The notes under the pieces were generated by a model that saw only the letters and a program-made list of their open reading frames with translations, ran no database searches and was not told the origin of the DNA. The position numbers and the translations under genes were made by a program. Shown here one piece after another: positions 59,429 through 64,000 of a DNA stretch of 64,000 nt. The stretch covers positions 15,284 to 79,283 of the forward strand of contig JBAUMF010000023.1 in NCBI GenBank assembly GCA_049578545.1, in the 5' to 3' direction. This DNA comes from DASQBT01 sp049578545 (GTDB taxonomy: Bacteria; Pseudomonadota; Gammaproteobacteria; Burkholderiales; Thiobacillaceae). Every line of letters starts with the position of its first letter. Positions within the stretch are counted from its first letter, which is position 1.

Positions 59429-60708
59429 TCGCCGATCTGGGTGCAGTCGAACTGGCTCCCGGTGTTCACTGGGTCGGAAGCCTGGATTCTGCCTTAAGGG
59501 ATTTCGACGTCATTCTCAGGACCGCCAACGGCACCAGCTACAACGCGTATTGCGTGCGCGGCAGCCAGGGCGTGGCGGTCATCGATACGGTAAAGGAGTC
59601 GCATGCGGATGAATTCTTCGCCCGCATCGAACAAGTCGCCGACTATGGGGAAATCACCGCCATCGTGCTCAATCACCTCGAGCCCGACCACACCGGCGCA
59701 CTGCCCGAGTTGATGCGACGCGCGCCGCAGGCGCGGCTGTACATCTCGGTCCGCGCCCAGATCATGCTGAAGGGGCTGCTGAAAAGCGAGGAACTGGTCT
59801 ACACGCCGGTCAATACCGGGGACACGGTCAGCCTTGGCGATCGCACTCTGCGCTTTCTTCATACGCCTTTCCTGCACTGGCCCGATACCCAGTGCACCTA
59901 TCTTGAAGAAGAGGCCATGTTGTTTTCCGGCGATGTGTTCGGTTGCCATTTCTGCGATTCGCGCCTGTTCAACGATCAAGTGGGCGACTTCCGCTTTTCG
60001 TTTGAGTACTACTACCAGCACATCATGCGGCCGTTCCGCGAACATGTCCTGGACGCACTGGACCTGATCGAACCGCTGGAGATTCGTCTGATTGCTCCCG
60101 CTCACGGTCCCATTCTGCGCGACGCACCAATGAGCTACGTGCAGCGTTACCGTCAACTTGCCTCACCGCTGCTGGCCAACGAAGCCACGGGACATGACAA
60201 GACCCTGATCATTTTCTACATCTCCGCCTATGGCAACACAGCGCTCATGGCTCAGGCCGTCAGGCAGGGCGCCGAGGAAATAAGCGGAGTGCGAGTCTCG
60301 CTGTACGACCTGCAAGGGGGTGAAGTGTCGCCCTTCGTCGATCTGGTGGAAGGGGCCGACGCCATTGTGTTCGGTTCGCCCACCATCAACGGCGATGCGG
60401 TCAAGCCAATCTGGGATCTGCTGTCCTCGCTTGCCGTGGTCAACGTCAGGGAAAAACTGGGTGCGGCGTTTGGCTCGTTCGGCTGGAGCGGCGAAGCCGT
60501 GGCCATGGTGGAAGATCGCCTGCGGGGCCTGAAGCTGCGAGTTCCCGTCAAAGGGGTCAAAGTCAAACTCATCCCCACCGAGGCTGAATTGGCACTGTGC
60601 CGCGCATTTGGACGTGACCTCGCCCTGCACCTTGCCGGCCAGGTCGCGCACAAAGTCATTTCCATAGAAGAACTCAACGCAAAGGAATACCACCATGCCC
60701 AAGGCTAA
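59425..60708 (+). CDS. Flavodiiron protein (FprA family A-type flavoprotein)
   Basis: 427 residues. The N-terminal metallo-beta-lactamase-like domain carries the di-iron ligands H84-x-E86-x-D88-H89 (NHLEPDHTG) and a later GDVFGCHFCD. The C-terminal flavodoxin domain starts at about 257 (TLIIFYISAYGNTALMA). FDPs reduce O2 to water or NO to N2O. In the nifB operon it is likely to protect nitrogenase from oxygen. It overlaps the next ferredoxin gene by 14 bases. Confidence 0.94.
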   Translation: MIADLGAVELAPGVHWVGSLDSALRDFDVILRTANGTSYNAYCVRGSQGVAVIDTVKESHADEFFARIEQVADYGEITAIVLNHLEPDHTGALPELMRRAPQARLYISVRAQIMLKGLLKSEELVYTPVNTGDTVSLGDRTLRFLHTPFLHWPDTQCTYLEEEAMLFSGDVFGCHFCDSRLFNDQVGDFRFSFEYYYQHIMRPFREHVLDALDLIEPLEIRLIAPAHGPILRDAPMSYVQRYRQLASPLLANEATGHDKTLIIFYISAYGNTALMAQAVRQGAEEISGVRVSLYDLQGGEVSPFVDLVEGADAIVFGSPTINGDAVKPIWDLLSSLAVVNVREKLGAAFGSFGWSGEAVAMVEDRLRGLKLRVPVKGVKVKLIPTEAELALCRAFGRDLALHLAGQVAHKVISIEELNAKEYHHAQG

Positions 60709-60982
60709 CGTCACCTTCGAAGATATCGGCATCACGGTCACCGTACCTGCTGGCACCAGGCTCATCGAAATCTCGGAAAAAGTGGGCGCCGGCATCACGT
60801 ATGGCTGCCGTGAAGGCGAGTGCGCGACCTGCATCATGAAGATCGTCTCCGGCATGGAAAACCTGGCCGAGCGCTCAGTCCTGGAAGACAAGGTGCTGCA
60901 GGAAAACATGGCTGGACGTCGGAACCGGCTCGCCTGCCAGGCTCAGGTACTGGGCGGCGAAATCGTCGTCCGGCCGGGTTGA
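60695..60982 (+). CDS. [2Fe-2S] plant-type ferredoxin
   Basis: 95 residues with CREGECATC and a final Cys in RLACQAQ, the four ligands of a plant-type cluster. It overlaps the flavodiiron gene by 14 bases and is therefore its likely electron donor. A second similar ferredoxin follows. Confidence 0.9.
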   Translation: MPKANVTFEDIGITVTVPAGTRLIEISEKVGAGITYGCREGECATCIMKIVSGMENLAERSVLEDKVLQENMAGRRNRLACQAQVLGGEIVVRPG

Positions 60983-61040
60983 ACCACCACCTGAATAGCC
61001 CTTTTCATACACCCAATTTTCAACACACAGGAGCAACCAA

Positions 61041-61406
61041 ATGCCCAACATCACTTTCTCAAGCCCACTGCACAAGGACAAGACCGTCTATGCGGTGGCT
61101 GGCAGCCACACCAAGACACTTCTCGCGCTGGCCAAGGAAAACCATATCCCCATCGATTTCAACTGTCAGGATGGCGAATGCGGCACCTGCGTGGTGAAGG
61201 TCGCCAACCTGTCGCGCAAGGGGCCGATGGGAGGTCCGCTTACCGAACGGGAAATCAAGGTGCTCAAGGAACTGGGCAAGATCAAGCAGGCTGATATCGA
61301 CGCCATGGTAGTGGATGATGTGCCCCACACTGCCTGGCGTCTGGCCTGTCAGATGGTGCTGCGTGATGAAGACATCGCCGTCGAATATCCTAGCGCGAAT
61401 CAGTAA
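61041..61406 (+). CDS. [2Fe-2S] ferredoxin, nif-associated
   Basis: 121 residues: CQDGECGTCVVKV and WRLACQMVL hold the cluster; the insertion GPMGGPLTEREIKVLKELGKIKQADIDAM between the third and fourth Cys is typical for the nif-linked FdxC/FdxD-type branch. It is related to the preceding ferredoxin but not identical (about 35 percent by eye). AGGAG precedes ATG 61041. Confidence 0.9.
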   Translation: MPNITFSSPLHKDKTVYAVAGSHTKTLLALAKENHIPIDFNCQDGECGTCVVKVANLSRKGPMGGPLTEREIKVLKELGKIKQADIDAMVVDDVPHTAWRLACQMVLRDEDIAVEYPSANQ

Positions 61407-61469
61407 CTACGGCTCGGCGCTGCGTGGAGATAATTGCTCCCCCAGCCCGGACGCGATGAGGAAGCAGCC

Positions 61470-62054
61470 ATGAGCAATGCCAGCGCGTCGACGCTTCATC
61501 CCGAACAGGCCGTCGGCCTGCATAAACAGCTCATGTCCCACGCTGCCGGTCTGCCCAATGACGAACTCTTCGCCCGCATGCTGGCCAGCCAGGCGGCAGG
61601 ATCGGGCGTGCTGCCCGTCGGACTTGGGCTGTCGCTCGATGCCTTCTCCCGCCTGTTGCTGCGCCACTTTCCTCGTTCCGGCCCAATGTTGGGACTTGAT
61701 TCAGCCCAGTGGCCGGATGAGACGCGCGTGGCCGAGCGCCAGGACCTCGTCGACCTGATGATCGAACACCGCGCCGGCGACGATGATTCGGAAGCTTGGA
61801 TGGCTCGCATCGTGGCTGCCGCGTGCATGGGTGGCAATCATCTTTGGCAGGATCTGGGCCTGTGGAACAGGACTGACCTGTCCCGCCTGATAAACGAAAA
61901 CTTTCCCTCACTCGCGGCCAAGAACGAGCGCGACATGAAGTGGAAGAAATTCCTGTACAAGCAGCTTTGCCAGCGTGAAGGCATCCACGTCTGCCGCTCG
62001 CCCTCCTGCGAAGTATGCGTGGATTACACGGTCTGTTTCGGGGCTGAAGAATGA
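61470..62054 (+). CDS. nifQ: Molybdenum donor protein NifQ
   Basis: 194 residues. The C-terminal ligand motif is C175-x4-C180-x2-C183-x5-C189, exactly the NifQ pattern; an upstream C167 is also present. NifQ carries a Mo-Fe-S cluster and delivers Mo to NifEN. ATG 61470 is chosen; the stop overlaps draG by four bases. Confidence 0.94.
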   Translation: MSNASASTLHPEQAVGLHKQLMSHAAGLPNDELFARMLASQAAGSGVLPVGLGLSLDAFSRLLLRHFPRSGPMLGLDSAQWPDETRVAERQDLVDLMIEHRAGDDDSEAWMARIVAAACMGGNHLWQDLGLWNRTDLSRLINENFPSLAAKNERDMKWKKFLYKQLCQREGIHVCRSPSCEVCVDYTVCFGAEE

Positions 62055-63088
62055 ATTGGGTATGGCGTGAGGACTGGCGTATTGCCGGATGGGAATATCC
62101 TGCCCGGCCAAGCGTAGCTGCGCGGGCAGGGAACGACACGTCGCGGCACCATGAAATCGTCCCACCAATCCCCGCTGCGCACCCGTCACTCGACCTGCAG
62201 TCGCGCGCTACGGTTGCCTATGTGAGCCTGGCTCTGGGAGATGCCCTTGGCGCCACAGTGGAATTCATGACCCCGCGGGAGATCGTTGCCCAGTATGGCA
62301 TCCATGACCGGATTCGTGGGGGCGGCTGGCTGCGGCTCAGACGCGGCCAGGTAACGGATGACACAACAATGGCATTGGCCCTTGGGCAAGCCATCCTGAC
62401 CGCCGGCAAGATCGATGCACTTAGCATCGCGCAGGCATTCGATGCCTGGATGCGCGCCAAGCCGGTCGACATCGGCAACACGGTAAGGCGTGGATTGGTC
62501 TATTTCCGCAAGACGGGCATTCCGAAAGTCCCCCCCAGCGAACACGATGCGGGAAATGGCGCTGCCATGCGCATTCTGCCTGTTGCGCTGGCCACCCTCG
62601 GCCAAGCCGAAGAACTTGTGCGCGCTGCCTGCCGGATCCAGGCCCACGTCACTCATCACAACGCCTTGTCCGATGCGGCCACCGAATGCCTGGCACTCAT
62701 GCTCCAGGATCTTCTAAACGGTGCAGCCAAGAGCCACGTTTTGCAAGCCAGGGTCGAACCCCTTATCGATCAATACCCTCAGTTTGAGTATCGCCAGCGT
62801 CGCCGCGAAAATCCGTCGGGCTATGTGGTGGAAACCATGCAGGCGGTATTCCAGGCCTTCTTTTCCACCGACAATTGGCGCGACTGCCTGGTGGATGTGG
62901 TGAACCGTGGCGGCGATGCCGATACGACCGGCGCGATCAGCGGCATGCTGGCGGGCGCCCTGTATGGCCTGGACGGCCTGCCGCGCGGCTGGCGCGCGGA
63001 GCTGGAACAGGACAGCCGGCAGGCCTGCAAGGCCCAGGCCCAGGCACTGCTGGAACTCGCGTTCAAGACTGGCCCTGCAGGAACGTAA
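62051..63088 (+). CDS. draG: ADP-ribosyl-dinitrogen reductase hydrolase DraG
   Basis: 345 residues. ADP-ribosylglycohydrolase metal sites are D103DTT106 and the C-terminal GGDADTTGAISG (about 288-299). DraG removes ADP-ribose from NifH Arg and re-activates the enzyme. It normally partners DraT, which is not in the window. The first 48 residues (MNWVWREDWRIAGWEYP...) are an extra N-terminal piece, rich in Trp, not seen in the DraG proteins I know; the overlap with nifQ supports the start. Confidence 0.88.
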   Translation: MNWVWREDWRIAGWEYPARPSVAARAGNDTSRHHEIVPPIPAAHPSLDLQSRATVAYVSLALGDALGATVEFMTPREIVAQYGIHDRIRGGGWLRLRRGQVTDDTTMALALGQAILTAGKIDALSIAQAFDAWMRAKPVDIGNTVRRGLVYFRKTGIPKVPPSEHDAGNGAAMRILPVALATLGQAEELVRAACRIQAHVTHHNALSDAATECLALMLQDLLNGAAKSHVLQARVEPLIDQYPQFEYRQRRRENPSGYVVETMQAVFQAFFSTDNWRDCLVDVVNRGGDADTTGAISGMLAGALYGLDGLPRGWRAELEQDSRQACKAQAQALLELAFKTGPAGT

Positions 63089-63104
63089 GCGAAATGAGAG
63101 GCCC

Positions 63105-63554
63105 ATGATTTTTTTCCGCAGCAGTCAGTACGCCATTCAGGCCCTGATTTTTTTGGCAACCCAACCAGCGAACTCCTATGTCATGTGCAGGGAAATGGCT
63201 GGCCGACTGGGCCTGCCCATGCCCTATCTGAGCAAACTGATGCTTCAGTTCGTGCACGCGAACATCGTCGAGTCGTCCCGGGGTCGCCAGGGCGGCTTTC
63301 GTTTGAGCCGCAACGCCAATGACCTCTACCTCAGGGAAATCGTGGAAGTGATCAGTGGCGAGCGAAGCATGAAGGAATGCCTGCTGGGCTTCATGGAATG
63401 CTCCGATGAGACAGCCTGTGCCTTGCATTGCCACTGGTACCCGGTGAAGCACGACTTGTATCACCTTCTGCAAGAACAAAGTGTCGGCGCGCTGGCTGCA
63501 GCGATAGATCATGGCCACTACAAACTGACCGAACTGGGCCTAAATTTGCTGTAA
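63105..63554 (+). CDS. Rrf2 family transcriptional regulator, Fe-S type
   Basis: 149 residues, Rrf2 winged helix (YAIQALIFLATQPANSYVMCREMAGRLGLPMPYLSKLMLQFV). Cluster ligand candidates are C92-x6-C99-x5-C105, close to the IscR spacing, with a further C109. It is the last gene of the nifB operon, 16 bases after draG, and may sense Fe-S status, O2 or NO. The ATG is 63105; the longer frame to 62907 is antisense-free but overlaps draG and is rejected. Confidence 0.88.
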   Translation: MIFFRSSQYAIQALIFLATQPANSYVMCREMAGRLGLPMPYLSKLMLQFVHANIVESSRGRQGGFRLSRNANDLYLREIVEVISGERSMKECLLGFMECSDETACALHCHWYPVKHDLYHLLQEQSVGALAAAIDHGHYKLTELGLNLL

Positions 63555-63893
63555 TCGCTGCAGCAGCGAGCGCGGCTCAACAAGAGATGCGAGAACTTGT
63601 GAAGCGTCTGTCTTCGTTGTCTGCCTCCACCGCCAAGCAACGCCTGTTCGCAGTGTTGCGGCAATGGAACCCAGGCCAGCTGACGGAAAGAGTAGCCCGT
63701 CGATGCTAGCAGGCAGGAAACCAAAGTAGCAGGCCTGGCAGCGGGCCGATTCCAAGCATCCAGACCGCTTAGAAGTGGTGCATGACTGCGGTCGACCGAG
63801 GCTGTAATGGGATGGTCGCCCCTACCTGAAACGGCATTGAAGTGCCAAAGTGGAAGTGCTGTATCAACCACTTAAAGGAAAGGGGCAACCGAA
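63555..63893. other. Intergenic region before the IS110 element
   Basis: 339 bases without a gene. The last ~100 bases (from about 63800) probably form the left end of the insertion sequence. Confidence 0.5.
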
Positions 63894-64000
63894 ATGGATC
63901 TTAAGATGATTGGGCTTGATCTGGCAAAGGCAGTTTTCCAGCTGCATGGAACGGATGGCAAGGGGCATGTGGTGATGAAGAAGCAACTGCGACGTGCGCA
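63894..64000 (+). mobile_element. IS110 family transposase, 5' end only
   Basis: The reading frame starts MDLKMIGLDLAKAVFQLHG and runs off the right edge. The DLAKAVFQLHG motif, with the first catalytic Asp of the DEDD domain, is characteristic of IS110 transposases. AAAGGAAAGGGG precedes the ATG. Completeness of the element cannot be judged. Confidence 0.85.

Overview
The window is 64 kb of bacterial chromosome, best read as a nitrogen-fixing betaproteobacterium. The signs are the nif gene set, System I cytochrome c maturation, PilS/PilR, a PEP-CTERM protein and DUF3579. Placing it nearer Nitrosomonadales-type diazotrophs is inference. No tRNA, rRNA or CRISPR array was seen. An IS110-type transposase begins at the right edge.

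Layout. (1) 1-1811: the end of a hydrogenase-4/complex I-like operon (large subunit, [4Fe-4S] subunit, DUF599 membrane protein), then a convergent Old Yellow Enzyme. (2) 3553-10836: a complete ccmABCDEFGHI operon, with two coupled mini-ORFs carrying a 91-bp repeat wedged between ccmC and ccmD. (3) 10916-18038: PP0621-like protein, pilS/pilR, a cation antiporter, a thioredoxin-like protein, ampD, a secreted protein with ten VPAEY-type repeats, and a SYLF lipoprotein-like protein. (4) 18200-32911: a lipid and light-stress island. On the minus strand lie a CarH/LitR-type B12 photoreceptor repressor, purU, a cyclopropane synthase homologue and a flavin oxidoreductase. Diverging from the repressor is a 13-gene plus-strand run: glutathione peroxidase, VOC protein, folE2, CFA-like methyltransferase, DUF2878, DUF1295, DUF6134, lipocalin, desaturase, flavin amine oxidase, DUF1365, second CFA-like enzyme and CIA30 protein.

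(5) 33334-63554: nitrogen fixation. One minus-strand operon runs iscA-nifU-nifS-nifV-cysE-TPR-nifW-nifZ-nifM, with nifF divergent. A second minus-strand operon runs nifN-nifX-rseC-DUF269-CCE_0567-fdxB-[2Fe-2S] ferredoxin-two unknowns-apbE-nifZ2-SagB-type nitroreductase-ankyrin-TPR. nifE lies apart from nifN, separated by DUF3579, yidB-like and cytochrome c genes. An Fe-S LRV protein gene and an unknown gene diverge from nifB-fdxN-ArsC-like-flavodiiron protein-two [2Fe-2S] ferredoxins-nifQ-draG-Rrf2. nifHDK, nifA and draT are not in the window.

Regulation can be read directly in the nif part: five sigma-54 (-24/-12) promoters, each paired with NifA-type TGT-N10-ACA upstream sites, serve iscA, nifF, nifN, nifE, the LRV gene and nifB (six start points counting both divergent pairs). 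The genes together describe FeMo-cofactor assembly (NifB, E, N, X, V, Q), Fe-S supply (NifU, S, IscA, CysE), nitrogenase maturation (NifM, W, Z), electron supply (NifF, ferredoxins), oxygen protection (flavodiiron protein) and post-translational control (DraG).
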